A stretch of DNA of 64,000 nt from JAUIAI01 sp045106815 (GTDB taxonomy: Bacteria > Pseudomonadota > Gammaproteobacteria > Burkholderiales > Burkholderiaceae_E). Numbering within the stretch: the stretch's first letter is position 1; the number at the start of each line of letters is the position of its first letter. The stretch spans positions 62,001-126,000 of the forward strand of contig JBGCFG010000024.1 of assembly GCA_045106815.1 (NCBI GenBank). The letters run 5' to 3'. This document shows, piece by piece, positions 50,221 to 58,409 of the stretch. The notes below the pieces were generated by a model. That model was not told the DNA's origin and made no database searches. It saw nothing but the letters and a program-made list of their open reading frames with translations. Made by a program: the position numbers and the translations under genes.

Positions 50221-50811
50221 ATGCGTCAGCCCGATGCAATGAAAATTCCTCGCATTGACGAGATTCTTGCTTTTTTACGGGGATTCTTGCGAGACCCGGC
50301 CGGAGTCGGCTCAGTCATCCCAAGCTCGCGCTTCATGGAGCGGCGGATTGTTCGGATGACCGAACTTCAGGACGCCAAAGTCGTCGTTGAACTTGGCCCC
50401 GGCACTGGCGGGACGACCCGAGCGCTGCTTAATGCGATGCGGCCCGACGCCAAGCTGGTCTGCATCGAGATTGATCAGTCTTTTGTTGAAATGGTGAGCA
50501 AAATTGACGATCCCCGTCTCATCGTTCACCGCGGCAGTGCCGAGCACGTCGCAGAGGTTTGCGCTGAGCATGGGCTCGATAGACCTGATGTAGTTTTGTC
50601 GGGTATTCCGTTTTCGACCATGCCCCCGGAGTTAGGCCGACTGATCGCCCAGCGAGTGCATGATGCTTTGCCGCCGGGTGGCCGATTTGTGGCGTATCAG
50701 TTCCGCCCGCATGTGGCAACGTTCTCGACACCTATCTTTGGGCCCGCCGAGCGTGATGAGCTTGAGGCATTGAATATCCCGCCGATGCGGGTGTACCGCT
50801 GGCGGGTCTAG
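50221..50811 (+). CDS. Class I SAM-dependent methyltransferase (phospholipid/rRNA type)
   Basis: 196 residues. The SAM-binding motif VVELGPGTGGTTRALL lies near residue 55, followed by CIEIDQSFVEM and VVLSGIPFSTMP in the IPF-type position. Resembles phospholipid N-methyltransferase and rRNA dimethyltransferase families. ATG 50221 (MRQPDA) is chosen because GGAG is six bases upstream; ATG 50239 is possible, while longer frames would enter a hairpin at 50161-50175. A strong terminator follows. Substrate uncertain. Confidence 0.82.
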   Translation: MRQPDAMKIPRIDEILAFLRGFLRDPAGVGSVIPSSRFMERRIVRMTELQDAKVVVELGPGTGGTTRALLNAMRPDAKLVCIEIDQSFVEMVSKIDDPRLIVHRGSAEHVAEVCAEHGLDRPDVVLSGIPFSTMPPELGRLIAQRVHDALPPGGRFVAYQFRPHVATFSTPIFGPAERDELEALNIPPMRVYRWRV

Positions 50812-50840
50812 CGCCAGAGCGCGACTTAGCTGAAAAAGAG

Positions 50841-50865
50841 CCGACCCAGTCTGGTCGGTTTTTTT
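50841..50865 (+). terminator. Rho-independent terminator after the methyltransferase gene
   Basis: Perfect 6-bp stem CCGACC/GGTCGG (50841-50846 and 50853-50858) with loop CAGTCT, followed directly by seven T residues. It isolates the downstream catabolic operon promoter, whose -35 begins only eight bases further on. Confidence 0.85.
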
Positions 50866-50872
50866 ACGCCGC

Positions 50873-50901
50873 TTGAAGTTATTTGCATATGCAAATAATA
50901 T
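50873..50901 (+). promoter_or_regulatory. Predicted sigma-70 promoter of the MarR-controlled operon
   Basis: TTGAAG (50873-50878) and TAATAT (50896-50901) are separated by exactly 17 bp; each matches the consensus at four of six bases. The spacer is almost wholly occupied by the operator palindrome, so repressor binding would block the polymerase. A GGAG Shine-Dalgarno at 50923-50926 precedes the ATG at 50935. Confidence 0.65.
50879..50898. promoter_or_regulatory. 20-bp palindromic operator, MarR type
   Basis: TTATTTGCATATGCAAATAA is a perfect 20-bp palindrome. Its TTGCATATGCAA core has the AT-rich symmetry typical of MarR-family operators of aromatic catabolic genes. It lies between the -35 and -10 elements and overlaps the -10 by three bases. 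The MarR protein encoded at 52991 is the natural candidate; no second copy was noticed in the window. Confidence 0.75.
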
Positions 50902-50934
50902 GCTGCCAACGATAAAGAGCGTGGAGACAGCCAG

Positions 50935-52005
50935 ATGCGGATTGCGATACTTGGCGGCGGGCACGGCTGCTACGCCGCGGCAGCCGATCTCACCGAGCAG
51001 GGGCATGACATTGCGTTGTGGCGGCGCAGCGCAAGTCAGTTTGGTGACCTGGCCGCCCACAAGACGCTCACGCTTAAGGATCACGCAGGTGAGCGACCCG
51101 TTGCATTGGATACCGTCACCGCCGATATGGCTGAGGCGCTTGATGGTGCGACGCTAATTTTGATCTTTACGCCGGCATTCGCCCAGGAAGACGTGGCACG
51201 CGCCATAGCGCCGCACCTAAAAGCTGAGCAAATCGTTTTCCTCGCACCAGGGACATTCGGTACTTTGGCGATGGCGCAAATCGTGCGCAAAGCCGGCGGC
51301 GCTGCGGCCACCTGGGCCGAGACGGGCACTTTGCCTTACCTGGCGCGCAAGCATGATGCCCAGACTATCGCGATCACCATTCGCGCCAAGCGTTTGCCCA
51401 CGGGTGTTTTTCCGGCAGACAACAGCGACAAAGCCATTGCCGTTATTCAGGCTGCTTATCCATCTGTGCATGCCATCGAAGACGCCCTGTCTGGCGCACT
51501 CATGAATGCCGGCCCGATCATTCATCCGCCGCTGATCCTGATGAACGCAGGCCCGCTTGAACACTTTGAGCAATGGGACATTCATAACGAGGGTACTCAG
51601 CCAGCCATCCGGCGGGTCACTGACCTGCTGGATGCGGAACGGATTGCGGTTCGAGAGTCATTTGGCTATCAGCCCAACCACTATCCGCTGGCCGATCACT
51701 ACAGCAGTGATCGTTGGATGTACGGCGATGCGCATGACCGCCTCACTGACAGCGGCGACTGGCGGGAGAAGATTGAACTCACGAGCCATCGCTACATGAC
51801 CGAAGATGTTGCCTATGGCCTGGGCCTGTTGGTGTCAGTGGCACGTTATGCGGCAACACCTGCGCCGATTGCTCAGAGCTTGTTGTCGCTGGGTCGAGCA
51901 GTTTGTTCGAATCAGTTTGCCTATGGCGAGCGCTCACTGAAGTCGCTCGGCGTGGCAGACATGTCAGCCTCGTCGCTAAGACGCCTGTTGCAGGATGGGC
52001 TCTGA
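50935..52005 (+). CDS. NAD/NADP octopine/nopaline dehydrogenase family protein
   Basis: 356 residues. An N-terminal Rossmann domain with ILGGGHGCYAAAADL is followed by a helical domain of the octopine/nopaline dehydrogenase type, with MNAGPIIHPPLILMNAG and the His in EQWDIHNEGTQ. Such enzymes reductively couple an oxoacid and an amine, or oxidise related hydroxy compounds. It is the first gene of the MarR operon, directly after the operator promoter. Its actual substrate is unknown. Confidence 0.85.
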   Translation: MRIAILGGGHGCYAAAADLTEQGHDIALWRRSASQFGDLAAHKTLTLKDHAGERPVALDTVTADMAEALDGATLILIFTPAFAQEDVARAIAPHLKAEQIVFLAPGTFGTLAMAQIVRKAGGAAATWAETGTLPYLARKHDAQTIAITIRAKRLPTGVFPADNSDKAIAVIQAAYPSVHAIEDALSGALMNAGPIIHPPLILMNAGPLEHFEQWDIHNEGTQPAIRRVTDLLDAERIAVRESFGYQPNHYPLADHYSSDRWMYGDAHDRLTDSGDWREKIELTSHRYMTEDVAYGLGLLVSVARYAATPAPIAQSLLSLGRAVCSNQFAYGERSLKSLGVADMSASSLRRLLQDGL

Positions 52006-52007
52006 TC

Positions 52008-52994
52008 ATGGCCAATAGTCAAACACTCGTAGCAGCCGGCGCCGGACGCATGGGACGGAGCATGGCGGTGGCGTTTGCGTATGCCGGTTTACCCATGACC
52101 GTGCTTGACTTGAAAGATCGGGATGCTGCTGGGTTTGATGCATTGCGGGCCAGTGCGCAGGCAGAAATCAACGGTCATCTGAACACGCTTCATCGCTTGG
52201 GTGTCCTGGTAGATGAGGGGGCGGTAGCGATGCTTGCGGGGCGCATTAGTATTAGGCCCATTGCCGATGCGCAGTCAGTCCTCGCTGAAGCCGATGTTGT
52301 GTTTGAAGGGGTTCCGGAGGTCTTGGAAAACAAGCGCAGTGCGTTTGAAGTAGTTGAGCGATTTGCGCCTGAGACCTGCACGATTGCTTCAACCACGTCC
52401 TCATTTCTGTCTTCTGATTTGGCGGGCATGCTGAGTATGCCGGCGCGCTTTCTCAATGCTCACTGGCTCAATCCGGCTTACCTGATTCCACTGGTGGAGG
52501 TATCTCCGCATGCAGGGACTGATGCCGGCGTCACCGAGCAGATGAATGCTCTGCTTCGGCAGATTGGCAAAGAGCCGGTGGTGTGCAAGGCGAGCCCGGG
52601 CTACATCGTGCCCCGTCTGCAGGCGCTTGTGATGAACGAAGCGGTGCGAATGGTCGAAGAAGGGGTCGCGAGCGCTGAAGATATCGACAAGGCAGCGCGG
52701 CTGGGCTTTGGCCTACGCTATGGCTCTATGGGTGTACTCGAGTTTGTCGACTTTGGCGGTCTGGATATTCTCTACTATGCGTCGCGTTATTTAGCTGGTG
52801 CTATTGATGAAAACCGCTATGCCTCACCGCCTATGGTCGAGAAGATGATGGCCGACGGCGATGTCGGCGTTCGGTCGGGTCAGGGCTTGTACGACTGGCG
52901 CGGCAAAGATGTTGATGCGTTTCGAGATGAAACACTGGGCCGCTTTGTTGAATCTCTGCGCCAGCAAAACCTCATCAAGCCACCCGTGCTATGA
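52008..52994 (+). CDS. 3-hydroxyacyl-CoA dehydrogenase family protein
   Basis: 328 residues from ATG 52008, two bases after the upstream stop. The NAD motif reads AAGAGRMGRSMAVAFA, followed by EADVVFEGVPE, TTSSFLSSD and the AHWLNPAYLIPLVEV block with the active His. The C-terminal 3HCDH domain is single. Related to 3-hydroxybutyryl-CoA and carnitine dehydrogenases. Fits an oxidation step in a CoA-dependent pathway. The stop overlaps the marR start (ATGA). Confidence 0.88.
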   Translation: MANSQTLVAAGAGRMGRSMAVAFAYAGLPMTVLDLKDRDAAGFDALRASAQAEINGHLNTLHRLGVLVDEGAVAMLAGRISIRPIADAQSVLAEADVVFEGVPEVLENKRSAFEVVERFAPETCTIASTTSSFLSSDLAGMLSMPARFLNAHWLNPAYLIPLVEVSPHAGTDAGVTEQMNALLRQIGKEPVVCKASPGYIVPRLQALVMNEAVRMVEEGVASAEDIDKAARLGFGLRYGSMGVLEFVDFGGLDILYYASRYLAGAIDENRYASPPMVEKMMADGDVGVRSGQGLYDWRGKDVDAFRDETLGRFVESLRQQNLIKPPVL

Positions 52995-53527
52995 ACCGCT
53001 TGCCCACGCCTGATCGCGAACAGGAAACCCACAGCGAATACTTGCCGTATTTACTGAACCGGGTTGTCAGTCTGATCAACGCGCCGATGCAGCGTGAGTT
53101 GAAAAGACGGGCGATGACCATGACGCACTGGCGCGTGCTGGGCTTTTTGTATGAACGCGATGGTTTGATTATTTCTGAGTTGGCCGAGCGAACCGTCACC
53201 GACCAGGCAACGCTATCCCGCGCCCTGGATCGCCTTCAGGAGCGCGGCCTGATTCGGCGCCAAAACGGGCCGCGCGATTCCCGCCAGACTGAGGTGCACT
53301 TGTGCGATGCAGGCCGTCAACAATATCTGGAACTATTGCAGTTTGCTCGCGCTATTGAAGACTGGGCATTTGAAGATATTGATGCCGAGCATCTCATGGC
53401 GCTGCGCGAGACACTCGAAAAAATGACCGCAACTCTCGGCGCACCTGTGAGCTCTGTCACGAATACTGAACCTGCCGGTATCAGCGGCAAACCCTTTCCC
53501 GGAGGAGAAAATGTCCGCCTATCTTGA
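52991..53527 (+). CDS. MarR-family transcriptional regulator
   Basis: 178 residues with a winged helix-turn-helix: helix 3-4 TVTDQATLSRALDRLQERGL and wing GPRDSRQTEVHL near residues 67-107. MarR proteins release DNA on binding aromatic acids or their CoA esters. The 20-bp operator at 50879 lies at the head of its own operon, so autoregulation is predicted. It has a Gly/Pro-rich tail of about 25 residues, whose last 17 bp overlap the start of the dioxygenase alpha gene. Confidence 0.9.
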   Translation: MNRLPTPDREQETHSEYLPYLLNRVVSLINAPMQRELKRRAMTMTHWRVLGFLYERDGLIISELAERTVTDQATLSRALDRLQERGLIRRQNGPRDSRQTEVHLCDAGRQQYLELLQFARAIEDWAFEDIDAEHLMALRETLEKMTATLGAPVSSVTNTEPAGISGKPFPGGENVRLS

Positions 53528-54863
53528 TAGTCCAGAGCGCGTTGCAGCGCTCGTCGAAGATGACCGGGTTCATCGCGACCTTTACATCAGCCCTGAGGTG
53601 TTCGAGGTGGAGATGAAGCATCTCTTTCCCAATACCTGGATCTTTGTCGGGCATGATAGTCAGGTGCCGAATGCCGGCGACTACATCACCAGCGAAATTG
53701 CCCGGGTGCCTGTGGTGATGCTGCGTGACAGCGAAGGTGAAGTCCAGGTGCTGGAGAACCGGTGCGCGCACAAAGGCGCCAAAGTGGCCGGCGGTACGGG
53801 CGGCAATTGCGGCAAGTTTTTGCGCTGTCCCTACCATGGCTGGACCTACAAGCTTGATGGCTCCATTTTGGCGATTCCTGGCAAAGACGGCTACGACAAT
53901 ACCCAGCTTCATCAATGCGAGGCAGCGCGTGGCATGGCCTCGGTCGGTCAGGTGCGTAACTATCGCGGCTTTATCTTTGCGTGCCTGAATAAAGACGGGC
54001 CGTCGCTGGAAGACTGGTTTGGTGACTCGCTCAGTTCGATTGACAACATGGTTGACCGCGCACCGGCTGGGCGGCTTGAACTGGCAGGCGGCATCTTGCG
54101 CTACAAACATAATTGCAACTGGAAGATGTTCGTTGAAAACCTCAATGACTCCATGCACCCGATGGTGGCGCATGAATCTTCTGCCGGTACCGCACGCAGG
54201 CTATGGTCAAAGGAGCCCGCCGACAAACCCAAGCCTATGGTGATTGAGCAGTTTGTGCCGTTTGTTTCTGGCTATGACTTCTTCGACAAGATGGGCGTCA
54301 AGATTTACGAGAATGGTCATAGTTACAGCGGGGTGAAGTTTTCGATTCACTCCAATTACTCCGAAGTCTCCGAGTACGACAAGCTCATGATTGAGGCTTA
54401 CGGTGAAGAGCGCGCCAGGGCCATCACGAATGAAGTGCGTCACAACACGGTGTATTACCCCACGCTCACCATCAAGGGTGCGATTCAGGCCATCCGCATT
54501 GCCCGGCCGATCTCGCACGACGAGACCATGATTGAAAGCTGGACCTTCCGATTGGTTGGCGCGCCCGATGATTTGCTGCAGCGAACGCTGATGTACTCCA
54601 GGCTGATTAACGCGCCTACCTCAGTGGTGGGTCATGATGATTTGCATTGCTATCGAGCGATTCAGGAAGGGCTGGAGGCGCCCGGTAATGAGTGGGTTAG
54701 TCTTCACCGTCGATACGATGCTGCTGAGAAGGACGGTGTTGCTGGTGAGTACGACGGCAATACAGAGATCTCCATGCGGGGACAGTTCCGCGCTTGGCGA
54801 AACGTGGTGATGAAGTCCATGCAGTCAGAGCAGACCGCGCCTGTCTCGGGGGAGGTCGCTTGA
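53511..54863 (+). CDS. Rieske non-haem iron ring-hydroxylating dioxygenase, alpha subunit
   Basis: 450 residues. The Rieske cluster ligands are CAHKGAK and CPYHGW (near 84 and 104). The catalytic iron motif is ENLNDSMHPMVAH, with two His and the bridging Asp just before them; the third ligand is further on. Such subunits add O2 to an aromatic or heteroaromatic ring. GGAGGAG directly precedes the ATG. No ferredoxin or reductase gene lies nearby in the window. The beta subunit gene follows. Confidence 0.94.
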   Translation: MSAYLDSPERVAALVEDDRVHRDLYISPEVFEVEMKHLFPNTWIFVGHDSQVPNAGDYITSEIARVPVVMLRDSEGEVQVLENRCAHKGAKVAGGTGGNCGKFLRCPYHGWTYKLDGSILAIPGKDGYDNTQLHQCEAARGMASVGQVRNYRGFIFACLNKDGPSLEDWFGDSLSSIDNMVDRAPAGRLELAGGILRYKHNCNWKMFVENLNDSMHPMVAHESSAGTARRLWSKEPADKPKPMVIEQFVPFVSGYDFFDKMGVKIYENGHSYSGVKFSIHSNYSEVSEYDKLMIEAYGEERARAITNEVRHNTVYYPTLTIKGAIQAIRIARPISHDETMIESWTFRLVGAPDDLLQRTLMYSRLINAPTSVVGHDDLHCYRAIQEGLEAPGNEWVSLHRRYDAAEKDGVAGEYDGNTEISMRGQFRAWRNVVMKSMQSEQTAPVSGEVA

Positions 54864-54864
54864 G

Positions 54865-55356
54865 ATGACAAGCCAGGCCGTTTTGTTGCCCGATGATGCT
54901 GCTGCAATAGCGTTCGTTTACCAGGAGGCTCGCATTATTGACGAGCAGCGCTTTGATGACTGGTACGACTTGTTTACTGAAGATTCAATTTACTGGATGC
55001 CGCTGACGCGCAATCAGCCCGATGGGCTGAATCACAATTCGCTGTTTTACGAAGACAAGTTGTTGCTTAAAGTGCGTATCGAGCGGCTCAAGAGCCCCCG
55101 GTCTTACTCGCAAGGCGTGCGTAGCTATTGCCATCATGTATTGCAACAACCGATGGTTGAACAGCGAACCAATGACACGCTGATCATCCGCACACCGTTT
55201 CTTTATGTTGAAACCCAGGGCGATGATCAGCAGGTGCTAGGCGCGACGGCCTTCCATCATCTGATTTTGCAAGACGGACAGATCAGGATGAAACACAAAA
55301 AGGTCGAGTTAGTGAACCCCGATGCCGGTTTTGGCTCAATCCAACTCTTTCTGTGA
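54865..55356 (+). CDS. Ring-hydroxylating dioxygenase beta subunit (SnoaL-like)
   Basis: 163 residues with the beta-subunit cone fold: EARIIDEQRFDDWYDLFTED and RLKSPRSYSQGVRSYCHHV are characteristic. It stabilises the alpha trimer. Starts one base after the alpha stop. Length is normal for the family. Confidence 0.92.
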   Translation: MTSQAVLLPDDAAAIAFVYQEARIIDEQRFDDWYDLFTEDSIYWMPLTRNQPDGLNHNSLFYEDKLLLKVRIERLKSPRSYSQGVRSYCHHVLQQPMVEQRTNDTLIIRTPFLYVETQGDDQQVLGATAFHHLILQDGQIRMKHKKVELVNPDAGFGSIQLFL

Positions 55357-55363
55357 TGCTTAG

Positions 55364-57073
55364 ATGACGACTGCAACTAATCCTCTCGGTTCACTGAGTC
55401 GAGAACCGGCGTCTGTTTATGCAGCACTGCAAGCGTCTGCGCAGGCCCACGCAGATCAGCCCATGCTGGTTGTGCCATCGCATACGGCGAAGCATTACGA
55501 TATCGCCGCGGAAGAAGTGAGCTATGCGCAAGCACTTGCAACAGTTAATGCGCTGCGTGATCGTTATGCGGCTGCCGGCTGGCGGCGTGGCCACCGCGTT
55601 GGTTTGCTGGTCGAAAACCGGCCTGCCTTTTTCTGGCATTGGCTGGCGCTCAATGCGCTGGGTATTTCAGTTGTGCCAATCAATGCAGAGTTTCGGGCGG
55701 CTGAGCTTCAATATCTCATTGAAGATGCAAACCTGGCGCTCGCGATTGCGCTGCCTTCGCATCACCAGCGCCTCGCAGATGCCGCTGCTGCATTGAAACA
55801 TGATCTGCCGATTGGCTCGCATGAAATTGATGCGGACATCCCATCAGCACCAAAGCGTGATGCCGTCCCAAATGCAAAGCAGACTCAGCCAGACCTCAGC
55901 ACCGAGTGCGCGCTGCTCTACACCTCAGGTACCACTGGCTCGCCAAAGGGTTGCATCCTGCCCAACGAGTATTTCATTGTGGCCGGCGTCATTTATCGGG
56001 AGATGGGCGGGATCTGTCCTATCCGTCCTGGTCGTGAACGTTTGCTTTCACCTTTGCCGCTGGTTCATATGAACGCGATGGCGTGTTCAAGCGTGGCGAT
56101 GATCATTACCGGCGGGGCGATTGTGCTGGTTGATCGTTTTCATCCGGGAAGTTGGTGGGAGACGGTGCGCGAGTCGCGCGCCAGCATCATCCACTACCTG
56201 GGTGTGATGCCGGCCATTCTCTTGCGTATGCCAGAGAGCGAGCAAGACAGGCAGCACGAGGTGATCTTTGGCTTTGGCGCCGGTGTGGCCAAAGCCGACC
56301 ATGCGCCTTTTGAAGAACGCTTTGGCTTTCCGTTGAGCGAAGGCTGGGCCATGACCGAAACCGGCATGGGCGGCGCCATTCTGGCCAACCATGAACCGCG
56401 CAAAATTGGCACCGCCAATTTTGGTCAGCTACCCGTTGCGGTCGAGGCACGCATCATTGATGAGCAGGGTAAGGACTGCCCATCCGGTGAGAACGGCGAG
56501 CTACTCGTCAGGCGCGCTGGACCGGACCCAAGTCTTGGTTTTTTTAAGGGCTATCTCAACAAGGAAGAAGCTACCCGAGAGGCCTGGGAAGGCGGTTGGT
56601 TCCACACGGGCGATATCGTCAGAGCTGATGAGCATGGCTACTACTACTTTGTTGACCGCCGCAAAAACGTGATTCGTCGCAGCGGGGAGAACATCGCTGC
56701 GGTGGAGGTTGAGGCGGTCTTGATGCAGCACGAGGGCATTGCGGCCTGCGGGGTTGCGCCGGTACCGGATGAGATTCGCGGTGATGAGGTCATGGCCTGT
56801 GTGGTGTTAAGTGATGAGGCCAATGCTGGCAGCGAAGCAGAACAGCAAGCATTCGCTCAGGATGTCATGCGATTCTGCCTCGATAGATTGGCTTATTACA
56901 AAGCGCCTGGTTATCTCGCGTTTGTCGACAAGCTCCCGCTAACCGCGACCCAAAAAGTGCAGCGCGGCGAGCTCAAGAAAACGGCTGCCGCGTGTGCCGA
57001 ACAGGCACTGGGCGCAGCTGGCCCAGCACACGGCAGCATTGATCTGCGGGAGTTTAAAAAGCGCAATGGATAG
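55364..57073 (+). CDS. AMP-binding acyl/aryl-CoA ligase
   Basis: 569 residues of the ANL superfamily. The P-loop-like motif is YTSGTTGSPKGC, the A5 motif SEGWAMTETG, the A8 motif WFHTGDIVRADEHGYYYFVDR, and a C-terminal Lys in TATQKVQRGE. Resembles carnitine/crotonobetaine-CoA ligases, but substrate choice cannot be read. It would activate an aromatic or alicyclic acid as a CoA ester in the pathway. Overlaps the thiolase gene start by eight bases. Confidence 0.9.
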   Translation: MTTATNPLGSLSREPASVYAALQASAQAHADQPMLVVPSHTAKHYDIAAEEVSYAQALATVNALRDRYAAAGWRRGHRVGLLVENRPAFFWHWLALNALGISVVPINAEFRAAELQYLIEDANLALAIALPSHHQRLADAAAALKHDLPIGSHEIDADIPSAPKRDAVPNAKQTQPDLSTECALLYTSGTTGSPKGCILPNEYFIVAGVIYREMGGICPIRPGRERLLSPLPLVHMNAMACSSVAMIITGGAIVLVDRFHPGSWWETVRESRASIIHYLGVMPAILLRMPESEQDRQHEVIFGFGAGVAKADHAPFEERFGFPLSEGWAMTETGMGGAILANHEPRKIGTANFGQLPVAVEARIIDEQGKDCPSGENGELLVRRAGPDPSLGFFKGYLNKEEATREAWEGGWFHTGDIVRADEHGYYYFVDRRKNVIRRSGENIAAVEVEAVLMQHEGIAACGVAPVPDEIRGDEVMACVVLSDEANAGSEAEQQAFAQDVMRFCLDRLAYYKAPGYLAFVDKLPLTATQKVQRGELKKTAAACAEQALGAAGPAHGSIDLREFKKRNG

Positions 57074-58409
57074 TGTGACTCACGCAAAGCAAGGCTCACG
57101 CCGGCGTCGCCAGGGCTATGACGACATTGCAATCGTCAGCCCGGTCACGATTCCCTACGTGCGCTACTCCATCAAATCTGCGCACTGGTGGGTGGCGCGC
57201 GGTTTGTCTGCGTTACTGAAACGCAGCGGGCTCGCAAAGGAGCAAATAGACGGCGCCTGCATTACGAGCTTCATGTTGTCGCCCGATACAGCGGTTGGCC
57301 TCATGCAGCACATTGGCCTGGCCCCCAGATGGCTGGATCACATTCCCACCGGTGGCGCTAGCGGTGTGATTGGCATTCGCCGCGCCGCGCGGGCGGTGCA
57401 GGCCGGCGATGCAGATATTGTTGCGTGTGTCTCTGCCGACACCAATGATGTGCATTCGTTTCGGCTGATGATTTCCAACTTCAGTCAGTTTGCACGTGAT
57501 GCGGTCTATCCCTATGGCTCGGGCGGCCCTAACGCAAGCTTTGCGCTGTTAACGGCCTATTACATGCGCGAGTTCGGCGCAACGCGGGAAGACTTCGGCA
57601 AGCTCTGCGTGGCCCAGCGAGACAATGCGCTGGCATTTCCGTGGGCCTTGTTTAAGAAGCCGCTCTCGCTTGAGCAATATATGAAGGCCAGACCCATCAC
57701 CGATCCGCTGCACCTGTTTGACTGCGTGATGCCATGCGCAGGGGCTGAAGCGTTTCTGGTGATGCGGGTAGATCAGGCTGAGGCACTCGGGCTTCCGTAT
57801 GCGCGCGTGCTCGGCACAATCGAACGCCACAATGCGTTTGCGGATGACCCGATTCAAATGCGCGGTGGCTGGGAGATGGATCGTGATGATTTGTACGAAC
57901 AGGCCGAAGTAGGACCTGACACGATCGACTTTATGCAAACCTACGACGACTATCCGGTAATTACCGCGATGCAGTTCGAAGATCTTGGGTTTTGCGACAA
58001 GGGCGGCGCATCAGACTTTATTCGTCAACACAGCTTCGACAACAATGGTAGCTTCCCGCTCAACACGTCTGGCGGTCAGTTGTCGGTCGGGCAGGCTGGC
58101 GCGGCCGGTGGTTATCTGGGAACGGTGGAAGCGATTCGGCAACTCACGGGCGAGCGCCTGGGCAGTGCCGTACCTGACGCTACAACCGGTCTGGTGTGCG
58201 GTTTCGGCATGATCAACTATGACCGCGGCGTTTGCAGCAGCGCCGCGATCCTGGGCGTGGGTAAGCAACTGGATACCGCCGCGAGCGCTCAATACCGCGA
58301 ACACATGATAGAAACCTACGTACCTGAAGCAGATTCGCCCACGCGCTATGCGCAAGCGGTGACTGACGCCGAGGCGGCCAGGTCCGACGCTGCCGGAGTA
58401 TCGCCATGA
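57066..58409 (+). CDS. Thiolase-fold protein (lipid-transfer-protein type), Cys/His motifs absent
   Basis: 447 residues with a thiolase fold. The nucleophile Cys of thiolases is replaced in PTGGASGVIG, and the catalytic GHP motif reads SVGQAGAAGG, so neither usual residue is present. This matches lipid-transfer-protein or aldolase-type members that work with a DUF35 partner, as seen for steroid side-chain aldolases. ATG 57066 overlaps the ligase stop. The next gene encodes a DUF35 fusion, so a retro-aldol or C-C cleavage role is inferred. Confidence 0.85.
   Translation: MDSVTHAKQGSRRRRQGYDDIAIVSPVTIPYVRYSIKSAHWWVARGLSALLKRSGLAKEQIDGACITSFMLSPDTAVGLMQHIGLAPRWLDHIPTGGASGVIGIRRAARAVQAGDADIVACVSADTNDVHSFRLMISNFSQFARDAVYPYGSGGPNASFALLTAYYMREFGATREDFGKLCVAQRDNALAFPWALFKKPLSLEQYMKARPITDPLHLFDCVMPCAGAEAFLVMRVDQAEALGLPYARVLGTIERHNAFADDPIQMRGGWEMDRDDLYEQAEVGPDTIDFMQTYDDYPVITAMQFEDLGFCDKGGASDFIRQHSFDNNGSFPLNTSGGQLSVGQAGAAGGYLGTVEAIRQLTGERLGSAVPDATTGLVCGFGMINYDRGVCSSAAILGVGKQLDTAASAQYREHMIETYVPEADSPTRYAQAVTDAEAARSDAAGVSP

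Noticed and set aside
53481..54173. Antisense frame of 230 codons inside the dioxygenase alpha gene
   Set aside because: The sense frame carries Rieske and iron motifs; the antisense product shows none.
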